DNA of 48,254 nt from the NCBI GenBank assembly GCA_947377865.1, contig CANCHK010000010.1:1-48254 (forward strand). The letters are read 5' to 3'. The notes beneath the pieces are model-generated. The model searched no databases. It had not been told where the DNA came from and saw only the letters and a list, made by a program, of their open reading frames with translations. Both the position numbers and the translations under genes were made by a program. The stretch is from Opitutia bacterium. GTDB lineage: Bacteria; Verrucomicrobiota; Verrucomicrobiia; Opitutales; UBA953. Positions 9,144 to 17,869 of the stretch are shown in pieces; positions within the stretch are counted from its first letter, which is position 1, and each line of letters begins with the position of its first letter.

Positions 9144-10013
9144 TCAGTCGCGCAGACGGCGCGTCAGGTCGCCGTAGGCGTCGATGCGTCGGTCGCGGAA
9201 GAACGGCCAGATGCGCCGGAATTCGCGTTGCTTCACGAGGTCGCAATCGGCGAGGAGGACTTCTTCCTTCTCGATGGAGGCGCGGGCGACGATCTCGCCA
9301 TACGGATCCGACACGAAGCTCTGGCCCCAGAACTGGGTGCGGCCTTCGCTGCCGACGCGGTTGGTCGCGGCGACGTAGCAGCCGTTGGCGACGCCGTGGC
9401 CGCGCTGGACGGTTTCCCAGGCGTTATGCTGCGCGTGGCCGAGGGCGGCCTTCTCTTCGGGCAGCCAGCCGATGGCGGTCGGGTAGAAGAGGATCTGCGC
9501 GCCGCCGAGCGCGGTGAGGCGCGCGGCTTCAGGGTACCACTGGTCCCAGCAGATGAGCACGCCGATATCGCCGTGCGCGGTCTTCCAGGTGCGGAAGCCG
9601 AGGTCGCCAGGCGTGAAGTAGAATTTCTCCTCGAAGCCCGGGTCCTGCGGGATGTGCATCTTACGGTACTTGCCGAGCACGGTGCCGTCGGCATCGATGA
9701 CGGCCGCGGTGTTGTGGTAGACCTCGCTGCCGCGCGCTTCGAACAGCGGGGCGATGATGACGACGCCGAGACGCTTGGCGGCCTTGGCGAGTTCGGTCAC
9801 GGACGGTCCGGTCTCGATCGGCTCGGCGAGGTCGAAGTTCTTCGGGTCTTGATTAATGCAGAAATACTTCGTCGTGAACATCTCCTGCAAGCCGATGATC
9901 TTGGCACCCTTGGCCGCCGCTTCTTCGATGCGGGGCAAGGTCTTGCGCACGTTCGCCGCCGGAGTGTCCTCGGCAGTGAGCTGGATGAGACCGACGCGGA
10001 CGGAGTCAGCCAT
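9144..10013 (-). CDS. aguB: N-carbamoylputrescine amidase
   Basis: A 289-residue nitrilase-superfamily amidase, hydrolysing N-carbamoylputrescine to putrescine, CO2 and ammonia. The Glu-Lys-Cys triad is seen in LQEMF, YRKMHIPQDP and LICWDQWYPE. The family-typical ATNRVGSEGRTQFWGQSF follows. Start at MADSVRVGLIQL (10013); the longer frame upstream overlaps hisG and lacks similarity. It lies 10 bases after hisG and 8 before aguA. With aguA it gives the arginine-agmatine-putrescine route; arginine decarboxylase is not in the window. Confidence 0.95.
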   Translation of the reverse strand: MADSVRVGLIQLTAEDTPAANVRKTLPRIEEAAAKGAKIIGLQEMFTTKYFCINQDPKNFDLAEPIETGPSVTELAKAAKRLGVVIIAPLFEARGSEVYHNTAAVIDADGTVLGKYRKMHIPQDPGFEEKFYFTPGDLGFRTWKTAHGDIGVLICWDQWYPEAARLTALGGAQILFYPTAIGWLPEEKAALGHAQHNAWETVQRGHGVANGCYVAATNRVGSEGRTQFWGQSFVSDPYGEIVARASIEKEEVLLADCDLVKQREFRRIWPFFRDRRIDAYGDLTRRLRD

Positions 10014-10023
10014 GACGGGGTCG

Positions 10024-10908
10024 TCAGTAGACGAGCTTGTTGATGGGGTACTCCACGATGCCCTCGGCACCAGCGGCCTTGAGGGTCGGGATGAACTCGC
10101 GGGCCTGGCGGGCGTCGATGATCGTCTCGACGGCGATCCACTCGGGATTGCTCAGCGGAGAGACGGTCGGATTGCGCAGGGCAGGGAGGGCGGCGGCGAT
10201 CTGGTCGAGCTTCGCCTTCGGAAGATTGAACTTCAGGCCGACCATGTGCTGTGCGGCGAGGGCGCCCTGCAGCATGAGGACGATCTGTTCAATCTTAGCG
10301 CGCTTGGCGGGATTGGCCCAGGCGGCCTTGTTCGCGACGAGGACGGTGGTGGTCTCCATGAGCTGGGCTACGATGCGCAGCTTGTTGGCCTTGATGGAGG
10401 AACCGGTCTCGGTGATGTCGACGATGGCGTCGGCGAGCTCAGGTACCTTCACTTCGGTGGCGCCCCAGGAGAATTCGACTTCGCATTCGACGCCCTGCGC
10501 CTTGAACCAGCGGCGGGTGGTCTCGACGAGTTCGGTGGCGACGCGCTTACCGGCGAGGTCCTTGGCGGTCTGGACCGGAGAGGCTTCGGGCACGCAGAGA
10601 ACCCAGCGAGATTTCTGGGCAGAGGCGCGACTGTAGATCAGTTCGCAGACCTGCACGACGTCGGCATTGTTTTCCTGGACCCAGTCCTGACCGGTGAGGC
10701 CACAGTCGAAGAAGCCATGCTCGACATAGCGGGCGACTTCCTGGGCGCGGATGAAGCGGCCATCGAGGGCGGGATCATCGAAGGAGGGGCGGTAAGAGCG
10801 GCTGCTCTTCGTCACGGGGAACCCGGCGCGGGCAAACAGCTGGAGAGTGGCCTCTTCCAGGCTTCCCTTGGGCAGACCGAGCATCAATTTGGCGGCTTCC
10901 TGACTCAT
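10024..10908 (-). CDS. hisG: ATP phosphoribosyltransferase, long form
   Basis: A 294-residue enzyme for the first step of histidine synthesis, joining ATP and PRPP. The HisG core begins LMLGLPKGSLEEATLQLFARAGF, with the phosphate-loop region later as VDITETGSSIKANKLRIV. The C-terminal part (about 215-294) matches the regulatory ACT-like domain of the long form, so feedback inhibition by histidine is expected. Start at MSQEAAKLMLGLPKG (10908); the upstream extension would run into the promoter region shared with the divergent lipoprotein gene. It is the first gene of a hisG-aguB-aguA operon, an unusual partnership, with no other his genes nearby. Confidence 0.94.
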   Translation of the reverse strand: MSQEAAKLMLGLPKGSLEEATLQLFARAGFPVTKSSRSYRPSFDDPALDGRFIRAQEVARYVEHGFFDCGLTGQDWVQENNADVVQVCELIYSRASAQKSRWVLCVPEASPVQTAKDLAGKRVATELVETTRRWFKAQGVECEVEFSWGATEVKVPELADAIVDITETGSSIKANKLRIVAQLMETTTVLVANKAAWANPAKRAKIEQIVLMLQGALAAQHMVGLKFNLPKAKLDQIAAALPALRNPTVSPLSNPEWIAVETIIDARQAREFIPTLKAAGAEGIVEYPINKLVY

Positions 10909-11002
10909 TAGACTATTGAGGAAGACCACCCAACGCCCCTCCGCAAGCATTAAGGGGTTGACGGGGAACCCCCGCGAAATGACCATTTTTCAGCCAAATA
11001 TC

Positions 11003-11377
11003 ATGTATCGCTCCCTGTTTCTTCTCGCACTTGCCGCGGCCATCGTGGGCTGCAAATCTGGTAAGTCTCCCCGCTCTGCCCCCGCTGCTGGTGGCGAGCC
11101 CCGTTTCTCTTGGCAGAAGGATGCGCCGGCGACCGCCGACGGCTCTCACGTGACGGTACTATCGGTTCGCCCAAACTTCGCCCTCATCGAGCTCTCGGCC
11201 ATCGAGAAGCGTGATCCCGGCTCCCGCCTGCAATTGTCCAAGGGCGGGAAAAACTTCGTCGTCGAAGTCATCAAGGCCGATGATCGCTCCGCCGTGGTCT
11301 CCATTCTGGCTGGCCAGGCTGCCGTCCCCGCGGTCGGTGCCGGTGACGAACTGGGCCTCGCTGTCTTGGCCCAGTAA
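11003..11377 (+). CDS. Small lipoprotein
   Basis: A 124-residue secreted lipoprotein of unknown function. The N-terminus MYRSLFLLALAAAIVGCKSG is a lipoprotein signal with lipobox IVGC, so Cys17 should be lipidated and the protein membrane-anchored. The mature part is a small beta-rich region (TVLSVRPNFALIELSAIEKR, then RLQLSKGGKNFVVEVIKADD, then GAGDELGLAVL). It resembles short SH3-like or OB-like folds, but I cannot name one. ATG 11003 is preferred over ATG 10979 because it gives a standard signal peptide. Transcription is divergent from hisG and ends at a strong terminator. Confidence 0.8.
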   Translation: MYRSLFLLALAAAIVGCKSGKSPRSAPAAGGEPRFSWQKDAPATADGSHVTVLSVRPNFALIELSAIEKRDPGSRLQLSKGGKNFVVEVIKADDRSAVVSILAGQAAVPAVGAGDELGLAVLAQ

Positions 11378-11409
11378 GGAACGCTGGGAGTCACACCCCG
11401 TGACAGAAG

Positions 11410-11442
11410 GACCCGCTTGCCCACCGCAGCGGGTCTTTTTCT
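11410..11442 (+). terminator. Rho-independent terminator
   Basis: GACCCGC (11410-11416) pairs perfectly with GCGGGTC (11429-11435) across a 12-base loop and is followed by a T-rich run. It is 33 bases after the lipoprotein stop and separates that gene from the next operon. Confidence 0.88.
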
Positions 11443-11540
11443 TGCCCAGTATCCCTGAAAGCCTCCGATAAGCCCACTTTTTGCCTCCGCCGTTGACCCT
11501 GCTCGGTGGCATGCCTACTGCTCGGTTTTAGCGTCACCTG

Positions 11541-12314
11541 ATGTCTGTCCCCCCTAAAACCACCCGTCTCGGCTCCGCCCTGCGCAAACTCCTCACAATG
11601 CTGTGTGGAGTAGCGCTGTTTCTGGTCGTGGTCGGCTTGCTGGGCGTTTGGGCCTTGGGTCGGTTCGCCCCCAAGCTGCTCGACTACTCCTTGGCCACTA
11701 AGTCCGGCGCCCATCTCGCGGTCGAAAGCAATGAGACCAATCTCTTCGCAGGACGCCTCGCACTCACCGGGCTGACCATCACTAATCCGACCCGCTGGTC
11801 TGAAAAGGAATTCTTGAAAGTTCGCCGCCTCGCTATCGAGCTCGAGCCGCTGACGTTCTTTGAGGGTGGTAGCCAGATTGTCACTGATGCCGAACTCGAC
11901 ATCGAGCACCTGACGATCGTCGGCAAGGCTGACTTCCTCGCCGATAACAACGCGAAGGACATCTTCAATGGACTGAAAGCCGCTCCAGGGCCTACGGCTG
12001 ACCCCTCGCCTGCACCAGGACCGGCCGCCGCCAAGCAGCCGTTCCTGATCAAGCACCTGCGCGTACGCGTCGACCGTATCACGGTGATTTCCGGCGATGG
12101 AACCGACCAGCGCAAGCTGGTCATCGACCAATCCTTTGACTACGTCTTCGAGGCCCGCGACATCACCGAGCACAACTTCGACGAGAAAGTTTCCCGTCCG
12201 ATGGGCACGCAGGCCGTAAAGACCGCCGCCTTGAAGCAACCGGAACTTCTGATGGACCTTGCCCGCCAACGTCTCCGCAAGTCCGTGACCGAGAAGCTTC
12301 TCGGCGAAAAATAA
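11541..12314 (+). CDS. AsmA-like membrane-anchored protein
   Basis: A 257-residue protein with one N-terminal transmembrane segment (about 20-43, MLCGVALFLVVVGLLGVWAL) and a periplasmic region. The pattern right after the anchor (LVESNETNLFAGRLALTGLTITNPTRW, then KVRRLAIELEPLTFF) looks like the N-terminal part of AsmA/DUF748-type proteins, which handle lipids or outer-membrane assembly. This one is much shorter than classical AsmA. An Ala/Pro linker near residues 150-165 splits two beta-rich halves. It starts the run leading into grpE, whose ATG follows its stop by 4 bases. Family assignment is tentative. Confidence 0.75.
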   Translation: MSVPPKTTRLGSALRKLLTMLCGVALFLVVVGLLGVWALGRFAPKLLDYSLATKSGAHLAVESNETNLFAGRLALTGLTITNPTRWSEKEFLKVRRLAIELEPLTFFEGGSQIVTDAELDIEHLTIVGKADFLADNNAKDIFNGLKAAPGPTADPSPAPGPAAAKQPFLIKHLRVRVDRITVISGDGTDQRKLVIDQSFDYVFEARDITEHNFDEKVSRPMGTQAVKTAALKQPELLMDLARQRLRKSVTEKLLGEK

Positions 12315-12318
12315 TCTT

Positions 12319-12819
12319 ATGACTGATCCGACCGCCTCTTCCGAACCGACTCCGCCCGAAGCCCGCCTCGCCGAGCTCGAGGGCGAGATCGCGCGACTCA
12401 AGGACACGGTGCTGCGCAGCAACGCCGACCAGCAGAACCAGCAGCGTCGCCATCAGCGCGAACGCGAGGAGCTGCGCAAGTACGCCACATCCGGCCTGCT
12501 CGAAGATCTCCTCCCTGCGCTGGATTCGCTCAACCTCGGCCTGGAGTCCGCCGCGAAGCAGACCGACGGAAGGGCCGTTGCCGAAGGCTTTCGGATGGCA
12601 GTCGGCCAGCTCCGCTCGATCCTTTCCTCGCAGGGCCTCGTCGAGGTGACCCCGGTTGGCCAGCCTTTCGATCCCGCCCGCCATGAAGCTGTAGGCTCAG
12701 AGCCCAGCACCGACGTGGCCGAAGGCACGGTGCTCCGCGTCGCCCGCTCTGGCTGGCTGCTTCACGACCGCGTCCTCCGTCCGGCTGCAGTCTTTGTTTC
12801 TTCCGGCGCCGCCAAGTAA
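12319..12819 (+). CDS. grpE: Nucleotide exchange factor GrpE
   Basis: A 166-residue cytoplasmic co-chaperone that releases ADP from DnaK. The N-terminal half is a long coiled coil (RLAELEGEIARLKDTVLRSNADQQNQQ). The conserved core follows (LLEDLLPALDSLNLGLES, then GFRMAVGQLRSILSSQGLVEV), and the beta-wing ends in FDPARHEAVGSEPSTDVAEGTVLRV, matching the family HEAV motif. It is somewhat shorter than E. coli GrpE. dnaJ follows by 9 bases; dnaK is not in the window, so the chaperone genes are split. Confidence 0.96.
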   Translation: MTDPTASSEPTPPEARLAELEGEIARLKDTVLRSNADQQNQQRRHQREREELRKYATSGLLEDLLPALDSLNLGLESAAKQTDGRAVAEGFRMAVGQLRSILSSQGLVEVTPVGQPFDPARHEAVGSEPSTDVAEGTVLRVARSGWLLHDRVLRPAAVFVSSGAAK

Positions 12820-12828
12820 TTTACCCCG

Positions 12829-13971
12829 ATGGCCGACGACTATTATTCCTTGCTGGGCGTGGCGAAGTCCGCCTCTGCCGAAGAGCTCAAGAAGGCCTAC
12901 CGCAAGAAGGCGATGGAATTCCATCCGGACCGCAACCCGGGCAACAAAGAAGCGGAGGAGAAGTTCAAGAAGGTTTCCCGCGCCTACGAAATCCTCGGCG
13001 ACGACGCCAAGCGTAAGCTTTACGACCAACACGGCGAGGCGGCTTTCGACCCTAATATGGGCGCAGGCGCCGGGCGTGGTCCAGCTGGCGGCGGTTTCCG
13101 CGGCGCCGACCCGCGCGATATTTTCGAACAGATGTTCGGTGGGAGTGGTGGTGGCGGTTTTGGCGACATGTTCGGCGGGGGCGCCCAAGGCCACGACAAC
13201 GCTGGCGAAGACTTACGCGTTGACCTTAAAATTTCGCTCGAAGAGGCGGCCGAAGGCGTCGAGCGCAAGATTCCTTATCGTAAGCACGTCGCTTGCGCAA
13301 AGTGCTCTGGTTCCGGCGCCGAAGCCGGAGCGAAGAAGACGCGTTGTCCGACCTGCCATGGTCACGGACAGGTCGTGCGCTCCCAAGGTTTCTTCTCGAT
13401 GAAGCAGACCTGTCCGAGTTGCGGCGGTGAAGGCGAACGTATCGATAAGCCTTGCAAGCCCTGCTCCGGCGAAGGCCGGACGGTTGCCGAATCCACGGTC
13501 AGCCTCCGCATCCCTCCTGGTGTCGATACGGGTACGAAGCTCCGCTCTAGCGGCAACGGATCCGCGGGCCGTCGGGGTGCCCAGGCGGGCGACCTGTACG
13601 TCTACATCACGGTCACGGATCACGAGCTCTTCGAGCGCGACGGCGACGACCTGGCCTGCAGTGTCCCGGTGAAGTTCTCCATCGCCACCCTCGGCGGCAA
13701 GATCGTCGTCCCAAAGCTCAAGGGTAAGACCACCTTGAATATCCCCTCTGGCACCCAAGGCGGCACGATCTTCCGTCTTCGCGGCGAAGGTATGCCTCCG
13801 CTCCGCGGCTCGACCTCGGGTGATCTCTTGGTGCGTGTCGACATCGACGTCCCGAAGAAGATGACCGATAAGGAAAAGGAAGCCCTCAAGGCCTACGCCG
13901 CCGCTTGCGGCGACGAAGCCGCGCCGGTCTCCGAATCCTGGCGTACGAAGTTCAAGAAGTTCTTCCCTTAA
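12829..13971 (+). CDS. dnaJ: Chaperone DnaJ (type I Hsp40)
   Basis: A 380-residue cytoplasmic co-chaperone that stimulates DnaK ATPase and delivers substrates. Domains in order are the J domain with HPD at residues 32-34, a Gly-rich linker (about 75-120, including [15 protein letters not shown]), a zinc domain with four CxxCxGxG-type repeats ([32 protein letters not shown]), and C-terminal substrate domains ([27 protein letters not shown]). Typical length. Follows grpE by 9 bases in one transcript. Confidence 0.97.
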   Translation: MADDYYSLLGVAKSASAEELKKAYRKKAMEFHPDRNPGNKEAEEKFKKVSRAYEILGDDAKRKLYDQHGEAAFDPNMGAGAGRGPAGGGFRGADPRDIFEQMFGGSGGGGFGDMFGGGAQGHDNAGEDLRVDLKISLEEAAEGVERKIPYRKHVACAKCSGSGAEAGAKKTRCPTCHGHGQVVRSQGFFSMKQTCPSCGGEGERIDKPCKPCSGEGRTVAESTVSLRIPPGVDTGTKLRSSGNGSAGRRGAQAGDLYVYITVTDHELFERDGDDLACSVPVKFSIATLGGKIVVPKLKGKTTLNIPSGTQGGTIFRLRGEGMPPLRGSTSGDLLVRVDIDVPKKMTDKEKEALKAYAAACGDEAAPVSESWRTKFKKFFP

Positions 13972-13976
13972 CCCCC

Positions 13977-14004
13977 TTGCCCGATGGGGGGCGGGTCGTA
14001 AGGT
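13977..14004 (+). promoter_or_regulatory. Candidate nadC promoter, leaderless geometry
   Basis: TTGCCC (13977-13982) and TAAGGT (13999-14004) are 16 bases apart, and the nadC ATG begins 7 bases after the -10-like box. Transcription would therefore start at or next to the start codon. The same geometry recurs before coaX. Confidence 0.4.
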
Positions 14005-14010
14005 GAACCC

Positions 14011-14937
14011 ATGCCGCGCGACCCCGGCCAGACCGATCGACTCATCCGCCGTCTCCGCTGGGACGAGCTAGATCGGTCATGGTTGCTCCGTTTTGCGGAG
14101 TTCGCGCGCGAAGAAGATCTCGCCGGCCTCGGCCTCTCCCAGCGCCCGCTCCGCCCTGGCGATCCATCGGCTGCCTTACTTGCGGGCGCCGAACGCGCTC
14201 GCGCCCGCGTGGTCGCGCGACGTCCGATGGCCCTCGCCGGCCTCGGCCTACTCGACGTGGTCTTCGCGGCTTATGGCGGCCGCTGCCATGCCAAGCCGCT
14301 CGCCTATGACGGTCAGTTTGTGCCCGCCGGCACCGCGGTCGCCGAAGTCGAAGGCCCCGCCACCGAACTACTTTCCGCCGAACGCATTCTCCTCAATTTC
14401 CTCCAACGCCTCTGCGGCGTGGCCACGCGCACCCGTGAGCACGTCCTCGCACTGGGTTCTTCGCCGACGAAGCTACTCGATACGCGTAAGACGACGCCGG
14501 GATTTCGTATGCTTGAAAAGTATGCAGTCGGCCAGGGCGGCGGCTATAACCACCGCCTCGGGCTTTTCGACCGCATCATGGTGAAAGATAATCACCTCGC
14601 GGCCGGTGGCGCCACGGCTGGCGAACGCATGACGAAGTTGGTCCAGCGCGCGCGCGACAGTCGCCCAGACCTACTCGTCGAAGTCGAAGTCGACCGCCTT
14701 GATCAGATTACTCCGGCACTCGCTGCCGGGGCTGATATCATCTTGCTCGATAACTTCCCGCATGCGGACCTTCGGGATGCGATTCCGCTCCTCCGCGGTA
14801 AGGCATGGTCCGAAGTGAGCGGTGGCGTCAGCCTGGAATCACTCCCGCTCATTGGCGCACTCGCCCCTGACTTCGTCTCGAGCGGCGGCCTCACCCACGC
14901 CGCACCCTGGTGCGACCTTGGTCTCGATTGGATTTAA
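14011..14937 (+). CDS. nadC: Nicotinate-nucleotide pyrophosphorylase (carboxylating)
   Basis: A 308-residue quinolinate phosphoribosyltransferase that makes nicotinate mononucleotide from quinolinate and PRPP in de novo NAD synthesis. Signatures are SAERILLNFLQRLCGVATRT, then LLDTRKTTPGFRMLEKYAV with the PRPP/quinolinate-binding Arg and Lys, then YNHRLGLFDRIMVKDNH. EVEVDRLDQ and ADIILLDNF follow, with a C-terminal VSGGVSLESL. The N-terminus is about 20 residues longer than usual. It is followed 9 bases later by birA, giving a cofactor cluster (NAD, biotin, CoA). Confidence 0.95.
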   Translation: MPRDPGQTDRLIRRLRWDELDRSWLLRFAEFAREEDLAGLGLSQRPLRPGDPSAALLAGAERARARVVARRPMALAGLGLLDVVFAAYGGRCHAKPLAYDGQFVPAGTAVAEVEGPATELLSAERILLNFLQRLCGVATRTREHVLALGSSPTKLLDTRKTTPGFRMLEKYAVGQGGGYNHRLGLFDRIMVKDNHLAAGGATAGERMTKLVQRARDSRPDLLVEVEVDRLDQITPALAAGADIILLDNFPHADLRDAIPLLRGKAWSEVSGGVSLESLPLIGALAPDFVSSGGLTHAAPWCDLGLDWI

Positions 14938-14946
14938 CTTAACGTC

Positions 14947-15936
14947 ATGCCAGCCCTCGACAGCAGTATTCTCCTCGCTTTCCTCGAGGCCGCCGGCGAG
15001 CCGGTCAGCGGCGACCGCCTCGCGAAGGAGCTGGGTGTGTCGCGTGTGGCAATCTGGAGTCGGCTTGAGCGGCTGCGTGCCGCGGGCTTCGACTTCAAGG
15101 CCTCAACCCGCAAGGGCTATGAGCTCAAGTCCGTCCCTCGTGAGCTAAATGAGGCGTTGCTCAACGCTCATCTCCGTCGTCTCAAGGTCGCGCCGGACGT
15201 CGAATTTCTCATCGAAGCGGACAGTACGAATTCCGAAGCTGAGCGACGCCTTGCGGTCGGTCAGCAGGCTCCGTTCGCGGTGCTGGCCCGTTCGCAGCGA
15301 GCGGGCCGCGGCCGCCTTGGCCGCAAATGGCATAGTGCGCAGTCCGGCAATCTCTACTTATCGCTCGCCTTCCGGCCGTTCATCCCGCCGGAGCGGTTCA
15401 AGCCATTCACGCTCTGGATGGGTCTTGCGCTATGCGCCCACGTCGAAAAATCCCTCGGCCTGAAGCTCGGCTTGAAGTGGCCTAATGACCTCCAGACGCC
15501 CGACGGCCGCAAGGTCGCCGGCATGCTCACCGAGGCACGCCTCGACGCCGATTCGGTTCGCGAGCTGGTTTTCGGCCTGGGCCTCAACTTTACCGGCCAG
15601 CCTAAGGATTTCCCTTCCGAGATCCGCGCGACCGCCGGTTCGCTTGAGGCGGCGCTCGGCGAACCGATTGACCTCAATCGGGAGGCGGCGGCCGTCATCG
15701 CTGCGCTCTTCCGCGCTTGGGAGCAATTCGAGGAAGGCTCATGGTCGCGCTCTTTCCGCAAGCTCTGGCAACATCATGACGTCCTCGGCGGGAAGTCCGT
15801 GCGCGTGGGCCTTCGCGGCGATCCGGTCGCCGGCATCGTCGACGGTATCGACGATGAGGGTTCCCTGATTCTCCGCACGGGCGGCGGCCGTAAGACCATC
15901 GTCTCTTCTGGCGAAGTCACCTTGCGCAAAGCTTGA
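14947..15936 (+). CDS. birA: Biotin operon repressor / biotin-protein ligase
   Basis: A 329-residue bifunctional protein. Residues 1-65 form a winged helix-turn-helix (GDRLAKELGVSRVAIWSRLERLRAAGFDFKAS), so it may repress biotin genes. The ligase domain has EADSTNSEAERR, the adenylate loop GRGRLGRKWHS, then LSLAFRP, LKWPNDL and GLNFTGQP. The C-terminal SH3-like domain ends RKTIVSSGEVTLR. It attaches biotin to carboxylase carrier proteins in the cytoplasm. Confidence 0.95.
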   Translation: MPALDSSILLAFLEAAGEPVSGDRLAKELGVSRVAIWSRLERLRAAGFDFKASTRKGYELKSVPRELNEALLNAHLRRLKVAPDVEFLIEADSTNSEAERRLAVGQQAPFAVLARSQRAGRGRLGRKWHSAQSGNLYLSLAFRPFIPPERFKPFTLWMGLALCAHVEKSLGLKLGLKWPNDLQTPDGRKVAGMLTEARLDADSVRELVFGLGLNFTGQPKDFPSEIRATAGSLEAALGEPIDLNREAAAVIAALFRAWEQFEEGSWSRSFRKLWQHHDVLGGKSVRVGLRGDPVAGIVDGIDDEGSLILRTGGGRKTIVSSGEVTLRKA

Positions 15937-15940
15937 GCGC

Positions 15941-15968
15941 TTGCCCCCGCTTCGCCCCCGCCTTACTT
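15941..15968 (+). promoter_or_regulatory. Candidate coaX promoter, leaderless geometry
   Basis: TTGCCC (15941-15946) and TTACTT (15963-15968) are 16 bases apart, and the coaX GTG begins 8 bases after the -10-like box. Spacing is nearly identical to that in front of nadC, suggesting a second leaderless start. Confidence 0.4.
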
Positions 15969-15975
15969 TCCCCCT

Positions 15976-16728
15976 GTGTCTCTTTTCTGCCTCGATGTCG
16001 GCAATACGCATGCGCATTGGGGTGTCGTCGACGGACTCACGGTGCTTGCCCATGGCGAAATCGCCACCGCATCATTGGAGACATCGGCCCTGACGTCCCT
16101 GCTCGCCGCACACCCAACGAAGGGCATCGCGCTTGCGAGCGTGGTCCCTTTGGTCACCGCTTCGATCTCGCCGGCGCTCCTCTGTAGCGGTCGTCCGTTC
16201 TACCATCTCTGTCACGACACCGTGAAGGGCCTCGGCTTTGATTACCCCAAGCCCGCAGAAGTCGGCCAGGATCGCCTCGCTGATTGCGTGGGCGCCCAGC
16301 TTGTCTCCGGCGCGCCCGCGGTGATTATCGGCATGGGCACGGCCACCACGGTCGATATCCTGACCGAACGCGGTTACGCGGGTGGCATCATCGCCCCTGG
16401 ACTCGGCGTCATGACGCAGTATCTCCACGAGCGCACGGCGCTCTTGCCCGCCCTCGACCCGTCCTCGCTGCTCGGTGGCCCGGCGATCGGCAAGTCGACG
16501 GTCGATGCGATGCGCGCTGGTTGTGCCCTCGGTTTTGCCGGCATGATTGGGGCGCTACTCGATGGCGTGTGCGCCGAGCTCGTCCGCCAGGGCTCCCCGA
16601 TGCCTAAGGTAATCGTCACGGGCGGCGCCGCGGTCTACCTCCCGGCTTCCTGGCAGGCACGCGTGGCGCACGAGCCGCACCTGACCTTGCTCGGCCTCGC
16701 CGAAGCTCACCGACGTCATTTCGCATGA
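15976..16728 (+). CDS. coaX: Type III pantothenate kinase
   Basis: A 250-residue ASKHA-fold kinase for the first step of coenzyme A synthesis. The phosphate-binding motif is LDVGNTHAHWGVVDG at the start. A substrate loop follows in the form PAEVGQDRLADCVGAQ, and the second phosphate motif is IIGMGTATTVDIL. GGIIAPGLGVM and IVTGGAAVYL complete the fold. GTG 15976 is used because it sits directly before the first motif. Neighbourhood with birA is common for this family. Confidence 0.94.
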   Translation: MSLFCLDVGNTHAHWGVVDGLTVLAHGEIATASLETSALTSLLAAHPTKGIALASVVPLVTASISPALLCSGRPFYHLCHDTVKGLGFDYPKPAEVGQDRLADCVGAQLVSGAPAVIIGMGTATTVDILTERGYAGGIIAPGLGVMTQYLHERTALLPALDPSSLLGGPAIGKSTVDAMRAGCALGFAGMIGALLDGVCAELVRQGSPMPKVIVTGGAAVYLPASWQARVAHEPHLTLLGLAEAHRRHFA

Positions 16729-16928
16729 GCGACCCCGATTCCTTGGCGAAGCTCCGACGCTTCGTTCCCATCCTCGCCTTGATCATCCTCCTTCAGGCGG
16801 GGTTCCTCGTCTACGCCTTGTTCGCGGCCAAACTCCCGAAAGTCTGGCCGCTCGTGGTCGGAGACCTCGTCTTCTCGGCGATTCTACTGGCCTTCCTGTG
16901 GCGGTTGTTGGGCCGCCGCAGGGGTTAG
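16725..16928 (+). CDS. Small two-segment membrane protein
   Basis: A 67-residue protein with two hydrophobic segments (about 13-33 and 41-60) and a basic C-terminal end (LLGRRRG). The ATG overlaps the coaX stop by four bases, which supports coding and translational coupling. I do not recognise the family. Its last four bases overlap the convergent PfkB kinase gene. Confidence 0.65.
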   Translation: MSDPDSLAKLRRFVPILALIILLQAGFLVYALFAAKLPKVWPLVVGDLVFSAILLAFLWRLLGRRRG

Positions 16929-17869
16929 GCCTTCATCAGCTTTAGGAGTGCCTTACGGCGGGCGCGGATCTCGCGGCAGCCAGCCTTCGCCAGGCGATCG
17001 GTCGAGAAGGCCTCAACGGTCAGGCTGGCGACGGCGGTGCCGTAGACCATGGCCTGCTTAAGGGTCGCGAAGTCAGTCGAGCCGACCGAGGCCAGGTAGC
17101 CGAGTAGGGCCCCGGCAAAGCTGTCACCGGCCCCGGTGGGGTCGCGCAGCTCGGTGACCGGGTAGGCGGGGAGGGCGAAGAGGCCATCTTCGTGGAAGAG
17201 CACGGCACCATGTTCGCCTTTCTTAATGATCACGGTCTTGCTGCCGTGCTTGCGCAGCTCTCGGCCGGCGACGATGACGTTGGATTCGCCGGTAAGCTTG
17301 GCCGACTCGGTATCGTTGATGACGAGCAGGTCCGCGCGGCGCATAACTTCTCCTAGCTTTTCGCGCTGCGTCTCAATCCAGATGTCGATGGTGTCAGCCA
17401 GGACGAAGCGCGGCGCGCTGAGTTGATTGAGGACGTCGAGCTGTAGGTCGGGCCGGATGTTGCCGAGCATCACGAACGGCGAGGCGCGGTGCGCTTCGGC
17501 CAGCTTGGGCTTGAAGTGCTCGAAGACGTTGAGCTGAAGGTCCTCGGTATCGCGGCGGTTGTAGTTCTCGTGGTAGCGTCCGCGCCAGAAGAACGTGCGT
17601 CCGGATGAATCGGTGAGTAGTCCGTCGAGGTCGATGCCACGCTTGGCGAGCTTGTTGCGGTCGCGGTCGCGGAAGTCATGCCCGACGACACCGACGATGC
17701 GCGGCGGAGCGAAGTAGCTGGCGGCGAGGCATGCATAGGCGGCACTGCCGCCGAGGATGCGTTCGCCTTTGTCGTGCGGTGTGACGATACTGTCGTACGC
17801 CACGGAGCCGACGACGAGCACGGGGTCGGCTTCGCGGCCCTTGTTCTTGATGCGAGTAGGAGTGGTCAT
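16925..17869 (-). CDS. PfkB-family carbohydrate/nucleoside kinase
   Basis: A 314-residue ribokinase-fold kinase. The N-terminal beta motif is VLVVGSVAYDSIVTP, the substrate glycines are in GGSAAYACLAASYF, and the C-terminal catalytic signature DPTGAGDSFAGALLGYL contains the base Asp and anion-hole GAGD. IIKKGEHGAVLF precedes it. Substrate cannot be read; the sequence is of the type annotated simply as sugar or adenosine kinase. Its ATG overlaps the NUDIX stop by four bases, so the two are translationally coupled. Confidence 0.9.
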   Translation of the reverse strand: MTTPTRIKNKGREADPVLVVGSVAYDSIVTPHDKGERILGGSAAYACLAASYFAPPRIVGVVGHDFRDRDRNKLAKRGIDLDGLLTDSSGRTFFWRGRYHENYNRRDTEDLQLNVFEHFKPKLAEAHRASPFVMLGNIRPDLQLDVLNQLSAPRFVLADTIDIWIETQREKLGEVMRRADLLVINDTESAKLTGESNVIVAGRELRKHGSKTVIIKKGEHGAVLFHEDGLFALPAYPVTELRDPTGAGDSFAGALLGYLASVGSTDFATLKQAMVYGTAVASLTVEAFSTDRLAKAGCREIRARRKALLKLMKA

